A stretch of DNA of 64,000 nt from Rugosimonospora sp040255525. Lineage in GTDB: Bacteria > Actinomycetota > Actinomycetes > Mycobacteriales > Micromonosporaceae. The position numbers and the translations under genes are program-made. The stretch is taken from assembly GCA_040255525.1 (NCBI GenBank), contig JBDZVD010000022.1, forward strand, positions 7,826 to 71,825, read 5' to 3'. Each line of letters starts with the position of its first letter. The stretch's first letter is position 1. Under the pieces are notes generated by a model. That model saw only the letters and a program-made list of their open reading frames with translations. It did not search any database and was not told the origin of the DNA. This document shows, piece after piece, positions 51,890 to 61,443 of the stretch.

Positions 51890-53668
51890 ATGACTGACGC
51901 CACGATCACCAGCGACACGACTTCTCCCAGCACCATGACCGCCGGCGAAGTGACCGGCGACCCCATCGCCCGGCAGCGGCCCAGCGCGATGCCGTTCGGT
52001 CGCTACCAGCCCTACCACCAGCAGTTCACGGTCGACCTGCCGGACCGGCGGTGGCCGTCCCGACGGATCGCGGCCGCGCCCCGGTGGTGCGCTGTGGACC
52101 TGCGCGACGGTAACCAGGCGCTGATCGACCCGATGTCCCCCGAGCGCAAGCGGCGGATGTTCACGCTGCTGGTACAGATGGGATACAAGGAGATCGAGGT
52201 CGGCTTTCCGGCGGCGAGCCAGACCGACTTCGACTTCGTCCGCCAGCTCATCGAGCAGGACCTGATCCCGGACGACGTCACCATCCAGGTGCTGACCCAG
52301 TGCCGGGAACACCTGATCGACCGGACCTTCGAGTCGCTGCGCGGCGCCAAGCGGGCGATCGTGCACATCTACAACTCGACCTCGGTGCTCCAGCGCCGGG
52401 TGGTCTTCGGTTTGGACAAGGACGGCATCACCGACATCGCGACGAGCGCCGCGCGGCTGTGCAAGAAGTACCAGGAGATCCACACGCCGGACACGGACAT
52501 CTTCTACGAGTACTCGCCGGAGAGCTACACCGGCACCGAGCTGGAGTACGCGCTGGAAATCTGCTCCGCGGTGATCGACGTGATCGACCCCACCCCGGAC
52601 CGGCCACTGATCGTCAACCTCCCGGCAACGGTCGAGATGGCCACCCCGAACGTGTACGCCGACTCCATCGAGTGGATGCACCGGCACCTGCCCCGGCGCG
52701 ACTCGGTGATACTGAGCCTGCACCCGCACAACGACCGCGGGTGCGCGGTGGCCGCCGCGGAGTTGGGCCTGATGGCCGGCGCCGACCGGATCGAGGGCTG
52801 CCTGTTCGGCAACGGCGAGCGCACCGGCAACGTGGACCTGGTCACGCTGGGGCTGAACCTGTTCAGCCAGGGCATCGATCCGCAGATCGACTTCCGGCAG
52901 ATCGACGAGATCCGCCGCACCGTCGAGTACTGCAACCAGCTGCCGGTGCACGAGCGGCACCCGTACGCGGGGGACCTGGTCTACACCGCGTTCTCCGGCT
53001 CTCACCAGGACGCGATCAACAAGGGCCTGGAGTGGCTGGCCCGGGACGCCGCCGACGCCGGCGTGGAGGTCGACGCGTTCACCTGGGGCGTACCGTACCT
53101 GCCGATCGACCCGAAGGACGTCGGCCGCACGTACGAGGCGGTGATCCGCGTCAACTCGCAGTCCGGCAAGGGCGGCGTCGCCTACGTCATGCGCACCGAG
53201 CACCAGCTGGAGCTGCCGCGCCGGCTGCAGATCGAGTTCTCCGGCGTGATCCAGCGGCACACCGACGACGAGGGCGGCGAGGTCACGCCCGAGCAGATGT
53301 GGGACATCTTCTCCGCGACGTACCTGCGCCCGGCGTCGCCCCGGGTGGAGGTGTCGACGTACTCGACGTCCACAGTGGACGGCAAGGTCGAGCTCAGCCT
53401 CGCCGTCGTGGTGGACGGCGTGCGGCACGACCTGACCGGCCTCGGTAACGGGCCGATCGACGCGTTCGTCCACGCACTGTCCAACATGGACATCTCGGTA
53501 CGGGTGCTGGACTACGCCGAGCACGCGCTCACGTCCGGCGGTGACGCGAGGGCCGCGGCGTACGTGGAGTGCGACGTGAACGGCGAGACCCGGTGGGGCG
53601 TCGCCGTGGACGAGAACATCGTCACCGCCTCCCTGCGCGCGGTGGCCAGCGCCGTCAACCGCGGCTGA
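51890..53668 (+). CDS. leuA: 2-Isopropylmalate synthase
   Basis: First committed enzyme of leucine synthesis: condenses acetyl-CoA with 2-oxoisovalerate. 592 aa, the long actinobacterial/fungal form. The TIM barrel begins RWCAVDLRDGNQALIDPM with the metal-binding Asp and catalytic Arg; SLHPHNDRGCAVAAAELGLMAGADRIEG holds the HxH metal ligands. The C-terminal regulatory domain (about 450-590) should bind leucine. GGAG lies eight bases before the ATG. Its last codons are copied in the tandem repeat that follows. Confidence 0.97.
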   Translation: MTDATITSDTTSPSTMTAGEVTGDPIARQRPSAMPFGRYQPYHQQFTVDLPDRRWPSRRIAAAPRWCAVDLRDGNQALIDPMSPERKRRMFTLLVQMGYKEIEVGFPAASQTDFDFVRQLIEQDLIPDDVTIQVLTQCREHLIDRTFESLRGAKRAIVHIYNSTSVLQRRVVFGLDKDGITDIATSAARLCKKYQEIHTPDTDIFYEYSPESYTGTELEYALEICSAVIDVIDPTPDRPLIVNLPATVEMATPNVYADSIEWMHRHLPRRDSVILSLHPHNDRGCAVAAAELGLMAGADRIEGCLFGNGERTGNVDLVTLGLNLFSQGIDPQIDFRQIDEIRRTVEYCNQLPVHERHPYAGDLVYTAFSGSHQDAINKGLEWLARDAADAGVEVDAFTWGVPYLPIDPKDVGRTYEAVIRVNSQSGKGGVAYVMRTEHQLELPRRLQIEFSGVIQRHTDDEGGEVTPEQMWDIFSATYLRPASPRVEVSTYSTSTVDGKVELSLAVVVDGVRHDLTGLGNGPIDAFVHALSNMDISVRVLDYAEHALTSGGDARAAAYVECDVNGETRWGVAVDENIVTASLRAVASAVNRG

Positions 53669-53778
53669 GCCGGCCGTCCCGCGCCGTCAACCGCGGCTGA
53701 GCCGGCCGTCCCGCGCCGTCAACCGCGGCCGAGCCGGCCGTCCCGCGCCGTCAACCGCGGCTGAGCCGGCCGTCCCGC
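53651..53778. repeat. 32-bp tandem repeat, four copies, made from the leuA 3' end
   Basis: Unit starts GCCGTCAACCGCGGCTGAGC and recurs at 53651, 53683, 53715 and 53747. The first copy is the coding end of leuA with its TGA; the last contains the end of the convergent MFS gene (TTGA on the reverse strand). The third copy has TGA changed to CGA. Confidence 0.92.
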
Positions 53779-55223
53779 CCGCACGGCACGGGCGAGACAG
53801 ACCCGCCGGGCGTGGCCGGCGCCGGCGACGCGCCGCCGGGATCGGGTGCCCTCCTCACGAGTACCAGCGTGATCAGGGCACCCGCCGCGTACAGCGCCGC
53901 GCAGCCCAGCACCGCGAGGTGGAACCCGTGGTTCAGGGCGAGCGGCTGCCGGTACTCCTGCCCGCTGATGCCCACCGCGAGCGGGAGAGCGGCGACGGCG
54001 AGCAGCCCGCCGGACCGGGCGACCGCGTTGTTCACGCCGCTGGCCGTGCCGGCCTGTTCGCTCGGGGCCGCGGCCAGGATCGCCGCGGTCAGCGGGGCGA
54101 CCACCAGCGTCATGCCGAGCCCGAGCAGGATCGCCGCCGGCAGTACCTCGGTCAGGTAGTCGGTTTGCCGGCCGATGCGCAGCATCAGCAGGATGCCGCC
54201 GCCGGCCACCAGGCTGCCGATCGAAAGCGGCCAGCGCGGGCCGATCCGGGCACCGAGGGCGCCGGCCCGGGACGAGCCGACCATCAGCAGCAGGGTCATC
54301 GGGATCATCGAGACCCCGGCCTCCAGCGCGGAATACCCCGCCGCCACCTGCAACTCGACGACGAGGAAGAAGCTGATCCCGGACACCCCGGCGTAGACGA
54401 AGAACGTGACCAGGTTGATGGCGGTGAACTGGCGGTCGCGGAACAGCCGGAGCGGCAGCATCGCGGCGTCGCCGCGGCGGCGCTCGGCCCGGACGAACGC
54501 GACCAGTGCCAGCGCGCCCAGGGCGGCGGCCGGTGCCGCCCAGGTGCCGCGCTGGATCAGCGCGTACGTGACCCCGGCCAACCCGGCCGCGGCGAGGGCG
54601 GCGCCGGGTACGTCGAACCGGCCGGCACCGGGATTGCTGCTCTCCGGTACCCAGATCATCGCCGCGATGAGCGCGAGCACCGCCAGTGGCACGTTGATGA
54701 AGAAGATCCAGCGCCAGGACAGCGCGTCAATGAGCCAGCCGCCGAGGAACGGGCCGACGGCGGTCGCCACGCCGGACAGCCCCGACCAGGCGCCGATCGC
54801 CCGACCCCGGTCCTCGCTGGCGAACGAGGCCTGCAACAGCGCCAGCGAGCCCGGCGTCAGCAGCGCGGCGCCGCAGCCCTGGAACGCCCGGGCCGCGGTG
54901 AGCATGCCCACATTCACCGAAAGTCCACAGAGGACGGACGCCACGGTGAACCAGGCCACACCGAGCAGGAACACCCTGCGCCGCCCGTACCGGTCGCCGA
55001 GCGCGCCGCCGAGCAGCACGAGCGCGGCCAGCGCGAGCGTGTACGCACTGATCGTCCACTGTAGACCAGCGACACCGGCGTGCAGCTCGCCACCGATGTG
55101 CGGGAGCGCGACATTGACCACCGTGTTGTCGAGAAAGGCCATCCCGGACGCCACGACCGACGCGAACACGGCGCCCCGGCCCCGGCCGGTCGACAGTCGC
55201 AGAGCCTCAGCCATGGCTCCCAT
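53751..55223 (-). CDS. MFS transporter, DHA2 (EmrB/QacA) drug exporter family
   Basis: 490 aa with about 14 hydrophobic helices. Motif A GDRYGRRRVFLLG follows helix 2; FLDNTVVNVALPHIGGEL (motif D1) is in helix 1 and SGVATAVGPFLGGWLID is the antiporter motif C. A proton-driven exporter of drugs or metabolites; substrate unknown. ATG 55223, or ATG 55214 with GGGAG just upstream. Its C terminus lies in the 32-bp repeat. Divergent from the HNH gene by 49 bp. Confidence 0.9.
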   Translation of the reverse strand: MGAMAEALRLSTGRGRGAVFASVVASGMAFLDNTVVNVALPHIGGELHAGVAGLQWTISAYTLALAALVLLGGALGDRYGRRRVFLLGVAWFTVASVLCGLSVNVGMLTAARAFQGCGAALLTPGSLALLQASFASEDRGRAIGAWSGLSGVATAVGPFLGGWLIDALSWRWIFFINVPLAVLALIAAMIWVPESSNPGAGRFDVPGAALAAAGLAGVTYALIQRGTWAAPAAALGALALVAFVRAERRRGDAAMLPLRLFRDRQFTAINLVTFFVYAGVSGISFFLVVELQVAAGYSALEAGVSMIPMTLLLMVGSSRAGALGARIGPRWPLSIGSLVAGGGILLMLRIGRQTDYLTEVLPAAILLGLGMTLVVAPLTAAILAAAPSEQAGTASGVNNAVARSGGLLAVAALPLAVGISGQEYRQPLALNHGFHLAVLGCAALYAAGALITLVLVRRAPDPGGASPAPATPGGSVSPVPCGRDGRLSRG

Positions 55224-55272
55224 CCTGCCCGCCCGACTGGCGCAACCGGCAACTGGCCTTCAAGCTGAACCC

Positions 55273-55923
55273 ATGCGTACCATCCGTGCCCTCGTCGCAC
55301 TTGTCGCGCTCGGTGTCCTGGTCGGGTGCGATCCGAGCGTTCTGAACCCGCCTGGCACCGGCACGGGCGCCGGCGGGCTGCCAGGCCCGGCGCCATCCGC
55401 CGCCAGCCAGCAACTGGCGGAGCTGACCGTGTCGGGCGGCCTGACGATGTCGGGCTACAGCCGGAAGAAGTTCCCGCACTGGATCTCGCAGGGCCACGGC
55501 TGCGACACCCGCGACGTGGTGCTGGAGCATCAGGGTACGGGGGTGCGTGCGACGGACACCTGCAAGATCACATCAGGCGCCTGGACCAGCCCGTACGACG
55601 GCAAGACCTACAGCGATCCGGAGAAGCTCCAGATCGACCACGTGGTACCGCTGGCGAACGCGTGGAGGTCGGGCGCGAAGAACTGGACCACGGCGCGGCG
55701 GCGGGAGTTCGCTAACGACCTCACCCGGCCGCAGCTGCTCGCGGTCACGTCGTCGCTGAACGAGGCCAAGGGCGACCAGGACCCGTCCCAGTGGCGCCCG
55801 CCGGCCCGGAGCTTCTGGTGCTCGTACGCCGAGGACTGGATCTCCGTCAAGCACTACTGGCAGCTGACCGTGACGCCCGCCGAGAAGGGGACGCTGTCCG
55901 ACATGTTGGGGACGTGTTCATGA
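55273..55923 (+). CDS. Secreted HNH endonuclease lipoprotein (DUF1524/GmrSD-like)
   Basis: 216 aa. Signal peptide with lipobox VLVGC (Cys about residue 19), a Pro/Gly/Ala linker, then a nuclease domain. YDGKTYSDPEKLQIDHVVPLANAW gives the catalytic DH of the His-metal fold, and AVTSSLNEAKGDQDPSQW the metal-binding Asn/Lys region; Cys pairs suit an exported fold. Widespread in actinobacteria, perhaps for nutrient DNA or toxin use; function unproven. ATG overlap (ATGA) with the next ORF couples them. Confidence 0.85.
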   Translation: MRTIRALVALVALGVLVGCDPSVLNPPGTGTGAGGLPGPAPSAASQQLAELTVSGGLTMSGYSRKKFPHWISQGHGCDTRDVVLEHQGTGVRATDTCKITSGAWTSPYDGKTYSDPEKLQIDHVVPLANAWRSGAKNWTTARRREFANDLTRPQLLAVTSSLNEAKGDQDPSQWRPPARSFWCSYAEDWISVKHYWQLTVTPAEKGTLSDMLGTCS

Positions 55924-56174
55924 GTGCATACCGGACCGGGGACTTCACGGCCGCGCCCGGCGGCGTGTGGACCGAGGAGGTCGGCGTCATCACCGGCCAG
56001 CTGACGCTGCGCACCGAACTGGCCGACGACCTGACCCTCACGCTGAGGGTGCAGTACAAGGACGCGGACGAGTGGTATGTGGTCCGGGGCGGCCACGCCA
56101 CCCTGCGCGACGCCGGCGACCTGGGGCCGGTCCACCGCCTGGTGCTCGGCGTACTAGACCGGCCCGAGGGCTGA
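55920..56174 (+). CDS. Small protein of unknown function coupled to the HNH nuclease
   Basis: 84 residues beginning MSAYRTGDFTAAPGGVW, mostly predicted beta strands (VGVITGQLTLRTELADDLTLTLRVQYKDADEWYVV). Acidic, no signal peptide, no Cys. The ATG overlaps the nuclease stop codon, so the two are translated together. I do not recognise the family. A cytoplasmic partner or inhibitor of the nuclease is possible but untested. Confidence 0.6.
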   Translation: MSAYRTGDFTAAPGGVWTEEVGVITGQLTLRTELADDLTLTLRVQYKDADEWYVVRGGHATLRDAGDLGPVHRLVLGVLDRPEG

Positions 56175-56209
56175 GGCCCGAGCCCGGCGGGTCGCGGTGG
56201 CGGGTGCCG

Positions 56210-57379
56210 CTACTCCTCCGCCACCGTGGCGGCCGCTTCCCGGGCGGCCTGAACGCCACGGCCGGTCCGCTCTGCGTCCCGGATCGGGAAGTGGCAGGCC
56301 ACCCGCTGCCCCGGCGCGATCTCGGCCAGCGCGGGCTCCTGGGCGGCGCAGATGTCCTGCGCCTTCCAGCACCGGGTACGGAAGCGGCAGCCGGAGGGCG
56401 GATCGATCGGGCTGGGTACGTCGCCGGTGAGCAGGATGCGGTCGCGCTGGGCGCTGTCCCGGCGGGCCGGGTCCGGCACCGGTACCGCCGAGAGCAGCGC
56501 CAGCGTGTACGGGTGCCGCGGCCGCTCGTACAGGTCGTCGCGGGACGCCAGCTCGACGATCTTCCCGAGGTACATGACCGCGATCCGGTCGGAGATGTGC
56601 CGGACCACTGACAGGTCGTGCGCGATGACCAGGTACGTCAGGCCCAGTTCGCGCTGGAGGTCGTCGAGCAGGTTGACCACCTGCGCCTGGATCGACACGT
56701 CCAGCGCGGAGACCGGCTCGTCCGCGACGATCATTTTCGGCCGGAGCGCGAGAGCACGCGCGATACCGATGCGCTGGCGCTGCCCGCCGGAGAACTCGTG
56801 CGGGTACCGGTTGTAGTGCTCCGGGCTGAGGCCGACGAGTTCGAGCAGCTCCTGCACGGCCCGCTTGCGCCCCTGCGGGGTCGGCACGTTCTGGATCCGC
56901 ATCGGCGCGCTCACGATGCTGCCGACGGTGTGGCGCGGATTCAGCGAGGAGTACGGATCCTGGAAGATCATCTGGATCTCGCGGCGCAGCGGTCGCATGG
57001 CGCCGGTGGACAGGTGGGTGATGTCCCGCCCGTTGAAGACGATCTTCCCGCCGCTCGGCTCGATCAGGCGGGTGACCAGCCGACCGGTCGTGGTCTTGCC
57101 GCAGCCGGACTCGCCCACCAACCCCACCGTCTCACCGGTGCGGATGGCCAGATCGATGCCGTCGACCGCGCGAACCGCCCCGACCCTGCGTCTGAAGATG
57201 ATCCCGCGACTGATCGCGAAATGCTTCTCCAGCCCGCTCAACTCAAGCAGAGTCTCGTTCGGCCGGTCCGGCGAGGCAGGTGCCTCCGGGCTGACCGGTT
57301 CGGCCGGCGCCACCGGGCCGGCCGGGTCGGCCGTGGCCACCGGCTCGGCCGGCCGGGCCGGGGGAGGGTTGTCGGTCAC
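56210..57379 (-). CDS. Oligopeptide/dipeptide ABC transporter ATP-binding protein (DppF/OppF type)
   Basis: 389-aa ATPase. Walker A VGESGCGKTTTGRL, signature FSGGQRQRIGIARAL, Walker B MIVADEPVSALD; the C-terminal Cys-containing tail (GCRFRTRCWKAQDIC) fits the family's iron-sulfur or oligopeptide extension. An N-terminal Pro/Ala-rich extension of about 40 residues is extra. GTG start with AAGGAG six bases upstream. Last gene of the importer operon; it pairs with the ATPase encoded just upstream. Confidence 0.93.
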   Translation of the reverse strand: MTDNPPPARPAEPVATADPAGPVAPAEPVSPEAPASPDRPNETLLELSGLEKHFAISRGIIFRRRVGAVRAVDGIDLAIRTGETVGLVGESGCGKTTTGRLVTRLIEPSGGKIVFNGRDITHLSTGAMRPLRREIQMIFQDPYSSLNPRHTVGSIVSAPMRIQNVPTPQGRKRAVQELLELVGLSPEHYNRYPHEFSGGQRQRIGIARALALRPKMIVADEPVSALDVSIQAQVVNLLDDLQRELGLTYLVIAHDLSVVRHISDRIAVMYLGKIVELASRDDLYERPRHPYTLALLSAVPVPDPARRDSAQRDRILLTGDVPSPIDPPSGCRFRTRCWKAQDICAAQEPALAEIAPGQRVACHFPIRDAERTGRGVQAAREAAATVAEE

Positions 57380-57418
57380 GTTGTACTCCTTCTGCAGGCG
57401 CCGCTGTGACGCCGGTGC

Positions 57419-58483
<1,065 letters not shown>

Positions 58484-58532
58484 TGTGACTAGCCTCGTTT
58501 CCGGCCGGTGGACCGTGAACTGTGAACGCCGG

Positions 58533-59546
58533 TCATGCCAGCCGCACACGTGGGTCGATGACCGCGTAGAGCAGGTCGACGACGAGGTTGGCGAAGATGA
58601 TGAAGAACGAGCCCACCAGCGTGACTCCGAGCACCTTCGGCAGGTCGTTGTTGGTGACCGCGAGCACCGCGTACTGGCCGACACCGGGCAGCGAGAACGT
58701 GGTCTCGGTCAGGATCGCACCACCCAGCAGCAGGCCGACATCCAGCCCGAAGATGGTGAGGATGGGAGTCAGCGCCGAGCGCAGCCCGTGCCTGATCACC
58801 ACACGGCCCTCGGCCAGCCCCTTGGCCCGGGCGGTACGGATGTGGTCCTCGCCCATGGTCTCCAGCATGCCGGCGCGGGTGAGCCGGGCGTACCCCGCCG
58901 CGTTGATGAACGCGATCACGAGCCACGGCAGGATCAGGTCATAGGCCCACTCGGCCGGATTCTGGGTAAACGGCGTGTAGCTGCCGCCCGGCGCGGTCCA
59001 GTGCAGCGTGTACGAGAAAATCACCAGGGCGACCAGGCCGGTGAAGAAGATGGGCAGCGACACACCGGCCAGCGCGACGCCCATCGCGGCCCGGTCGAAG
59101 ACGCTGCCCTTGCGCAGCGCGGACAGCACGCCGGTACTCAGCCCAGCGAGCAACCAGATGGCCGCGCCGCCCACGGCCAGCGAGAAGGTCACGCCGATGC
59201 GGTCGGTGAGTTCCGGCCACACCGGGTTCTGGGTGATGAACGAGTAGCCGAAGCACGGCGCCGGGCAGTGTTCGGTGGTGGGGCCCAGGTTGTAGTCCTC
59301 GCCCGCGACGATGCCCTTGACGAACCGCCCGTACTGCACGTAGATCGGGTCGTAGAAGCCCAGGCGCTGCGCGGTGGCGTGGAGTTCGCTGGAGTTCGCG
59401 GACTTGCCCATGTAACGCGAGGCGAGGCCCTCCGGTGTCGCTCCGGCCAGCCTCGGCACCAGGAAGAAGATCGCGAACGTCGCCATGCTCACGATGAGCA
59501 GCAGCAGGACCGCGGCGAGCAGGCGGCGGATGAGGTATCTGATCAC
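58533..59546 (-). CDS. Peptide ABC transporter permease (DppB/OppB type)
   Basis: 337-aa permease with six hydrophobic segments; begins MIRYLIRRLLAAVLLLLIVS as DppB proteins do. The EAA loop for ATPase contact is EDHIRTARAKGLAEGRV, followed by LRSALTPILTIFG. GTG start. Positioned after the binding-protein gene and a strong hairpin. Confidence 0.92.
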   Translation of the reverse strand: MIRYLIRRLLAAVLLLLIVSMATFAIFFLVPRLAGATPEGLASRYMGKSANSSELHATAQRLGFYDPIYVQYGRFVKGIVAGEDYNLGPTTEHCPAPCFGYSFITQNPVWPELTDRIGVTFSLAVGGAAIWLLAGLSTGVLSALRKGSVFDRAAMGVALAGVSLPIFFTGLVALVIFSYTLHWTAPGGSYTPFTQNPAEWAYDLILPWLVIAFINAAGYARLTRAGMLETMGEDHIRTARAKGLAEGRVVIRHGLRSALTPILTIFGLDVGLLLGGAILTETTFSLPGVGQYAVLAVTNNDLPKVLGVTLVGSFFIIFANLVVDLLYAVIDPRVRLA

Positions 59547-59559
59547 AACTGTCGGCCGT

Positions 59560-59590
59560 GGTGGCTGGCGGGCGCTGCCCGCCAGCCACC
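59560..59590 (-). promoter_or_regulatory. Intra-operon hairpin after the binding-protein gene
   Basis: GGTGGCTGGCGGGC and GCCCGCCAGCCACC form a perfect 14-bp stem with a 3-base loop in the 84-bp gap between the solute-binding protein and the permease. Such hairpins often stop or protect part of the transcript so that more binding protein than permease is made. No T-run, so partial termination or RNA protection is inferred. Confidence 0.65.
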
Positions 59591-59630
59591 GGTGGCCTTC
59601 ACCTTCCTCTTTCGAAGAACCGGAGCCGAG

Positions 59631-61385
59631 CTACTTCACGCCCATCCAGGCGTAGTCGTAGAACCCGCCGAGCCCGTCATTGATGTACGCATTGGTCACG
59701 TTCGGCGAGCGGTAGTCCAGCGACTTCGCCCAGATGCCGGGCAGGGCCTCCGCGTTCTCCATCACGGACTCGTCGATCTGTCCCCAGATCGCGTTGCGGG
59801 CCGAGGCGTCGGTAGTGCTCAGCGCCTTGTCGATCAGCTGGTCGACCTCGGGGATCTTGATGCCCAGGTTCGTGTTGCCGCCCGCGGCGCGGATCACGCG
59901 GCTGTCCACGATCTGCTGCAGGAAGCCGAAGCCGTCCGGCCAGTCGGCGCCCCAGCCGTAGACGATGATGCCGAGCTTGTTGTTCTTGGCGAAGTCCGGC
60001 TTGCCGGCGTACAGCTTCGCGTAGTCCCCGAGCGGGTACGGCTTGATGGTCAGCTTGATGCCGACCTTGGCCAGCGCCTGCTGGATCGACTCCGCGGTCG
60101 CCTTCTCCTTCGGCCGCTCGGCCCGGTACGAGATGTTGGTCTCGAAGCCGTCCGGGTGGCCACACGCCTGCAGCTCCTGCTTCGCCATCGCGTCGTCGCC
60201 GTTCGGCTTGGACTTGAAGTTGTACAGGTCAATGTCCTTGTGGCCCGGGATCGTCGGCGGCAACAGGCTGGTGGCGATGTCACCGCCCACCGCGCCACCA
60301 TAGGCGCGCTGGTAGCCCTCGTGGTCCACCGCGTACTCCACGGCCTTGCGGCAGTGGATGTTGTCGAGCGGAGCCACGTCCGGGTTGATGACGGAGAACC
60401 ACAACCGGGTGATCGACGCCAGGTCGGTGTTCTTCTTCAGGTTCGGGTCGGCGAGCACCCGGCCCTGCGCGGCGGTCCCCAGGCCGGTGCCCTCGACCGC
60501 GACGTCCAGGTCGCCGGCTATGAGCCGGTTGTCGATGTCGTCGGAGTTGACGTTCAGCGACACCTCGATCTTGTCGGGCAGGGCGGTGCGGTTCGGGTCT
60601 GTGGACGCGTCCCAGTTCGGGTTGCGCTTGAGGCTGAAGTTCTTGCCCGGGTTGTTCGTGTCGAACTCGTACGGGCCGGTGGAGACCACGTGCTCCTTGT
60701 ACTTGATGCCGGTGTCCTTGGCCTGCGGTACCGGGATCGTCGCCGGCAGCATGGCCAGGTAGTCGAAGCCACCGAACGGCTTGATCAGGTGGAACACGAT
60801 GGTGTGGTCGTCCGGCGTGTCGATGCACTTGCAGCCGAGCTTGCCGGGCGTCGGGTCGTGGTACGGGCTGGTGTAGCCCTGCAGGTCGAGGAAGTCGTTG
60901 AAGTACGTCGGGCCGTTGACGAAAACGTTCTTGTCCAGCGACCGCTCGACCGCGTACTTCACGTCCTTGGAGGTGACCGGGGTGCCGTCCTCGAACTTGA
61001 TGCCCGAGCGCAGCGTGTAGGTCCAGGTCTTGCCGCCGTCGCTGGGTTTGCCCAGGGAGGTCGCCAGGTCCGGTACCAACTGCACGCCCGCGTTGCCCGG
61101 CTTGGGCGCGAACATGGTCAGCGCCCGGCCGTAGAGCCGGATGAAGTCCCAGGAGTATCCGTAGTAGGTGTCCGCCGGGTCGAGGGAGTCCCAGTCTCCG
61201 GAGTCGGCGAACGTCAGGGTGCCGCCCTTCTTGGTGGACACGGCGGCCACCTTGCCGATCGCCGCGTTGTACGCGGCGGCACCGGAGCTGCTGTTACTTG
61301 ACGGCGTTTTGGAGCCGCCACAGCCGGCGAGAGCCAGTGCAAGCGCGGCGCCCGCGGCGACCACGGCCGCCATTCTCTTTCTCAT
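59631..61385 (-). CDS. Peptide ABC transporter substrate-binding lipoprotein (SBP_bac_5)
   Basis: 584 aa. Signal peptide MRKRMAAVVAAGAALALALAG-C with lipobox LAGC, then a Ser/Gly linker and a family 5 extracellular solute-binding domain: KGGTLTFADSGDWDSLDPADTYY, WTYTLRSGIKFEDGTPVTSKDVKYAVER, and the C-terminal VYGWGADWPDGFGFL. It captures oligopeptides, dipeptides or other peptide-like ligands outside the cell. ATG 61385 is fixed by the signal peptide. Confidence 0.93.
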   Translation of the reverse strand: MRKRMAAVVAAGAALALALAGCGGSKTPSSNSSSGAAAYNAAIGKVAAVSTKKGGTLTFADSGDWDSLDPADTYYGYSWDFIRLYGRALTMFAPKPGNAGVQLVPDLATSLGKPSDGGKTWTYTLRSGIKFEDGTPVTSKDVKYAVERSLDKNVFVNGPTYFNDFLDLQGYTSPYHDPTPGKLGCKCIDTPDDHTIVFHLIKPFGGFDYLAMLPATIPVPQAKDTGIKYKEHVVSTGPYEFDTNNPGKNFSLKRNPNWDASTDPNRTALPDKIEVSLNVNSDDIDNRLIAGDLDVAVEGTGLGTAAQGRVLADPNLKKNTDLASITRLWFSVINPDVAPLDNIHCRKAVEYAVDHEGYQRAYGGAVGGDIATSLLPPTIPGHKDIDLYNFKSKPNGDDAMAKQELQACGHPDGFETNISYRAERPKEKATAESIQQALAKVGIKLTIKPYPLGDYAKLYAGKPDFAKNNKLGIIVYGWGADWPDGFGFLQQIVDSRVIRAAGGNTNLGIKIPEVDQLIDKALSTTDASARNAIWGQIDESVMENAEALPGIWAKSLDYRSPNVTNAYINDGLGGFYDYAWMGVK

Positions 61386-61443
61386 CTGCTCACAACACCC
61401 CTTCATTCTCTGGTGGAGTTGCGGCCACCGCGTGGCCGAGTTG

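Noticed and set aside
51599..51897. A 98-codon frame starting with ATGA overlap at the lipoprotein stop
   Set aside because: Arg/Pro-rich composition typical of an out-of-frame reading of GC-rich DNA; it runs through the leuA leader region and the leuA start.
55273..56174. Restriction system (GmrSD)
   Set aside because: The HNH domain is on an exported lipoprotein and lacks the DUF262 NTPase half, so intracellular restriction is unlikely.
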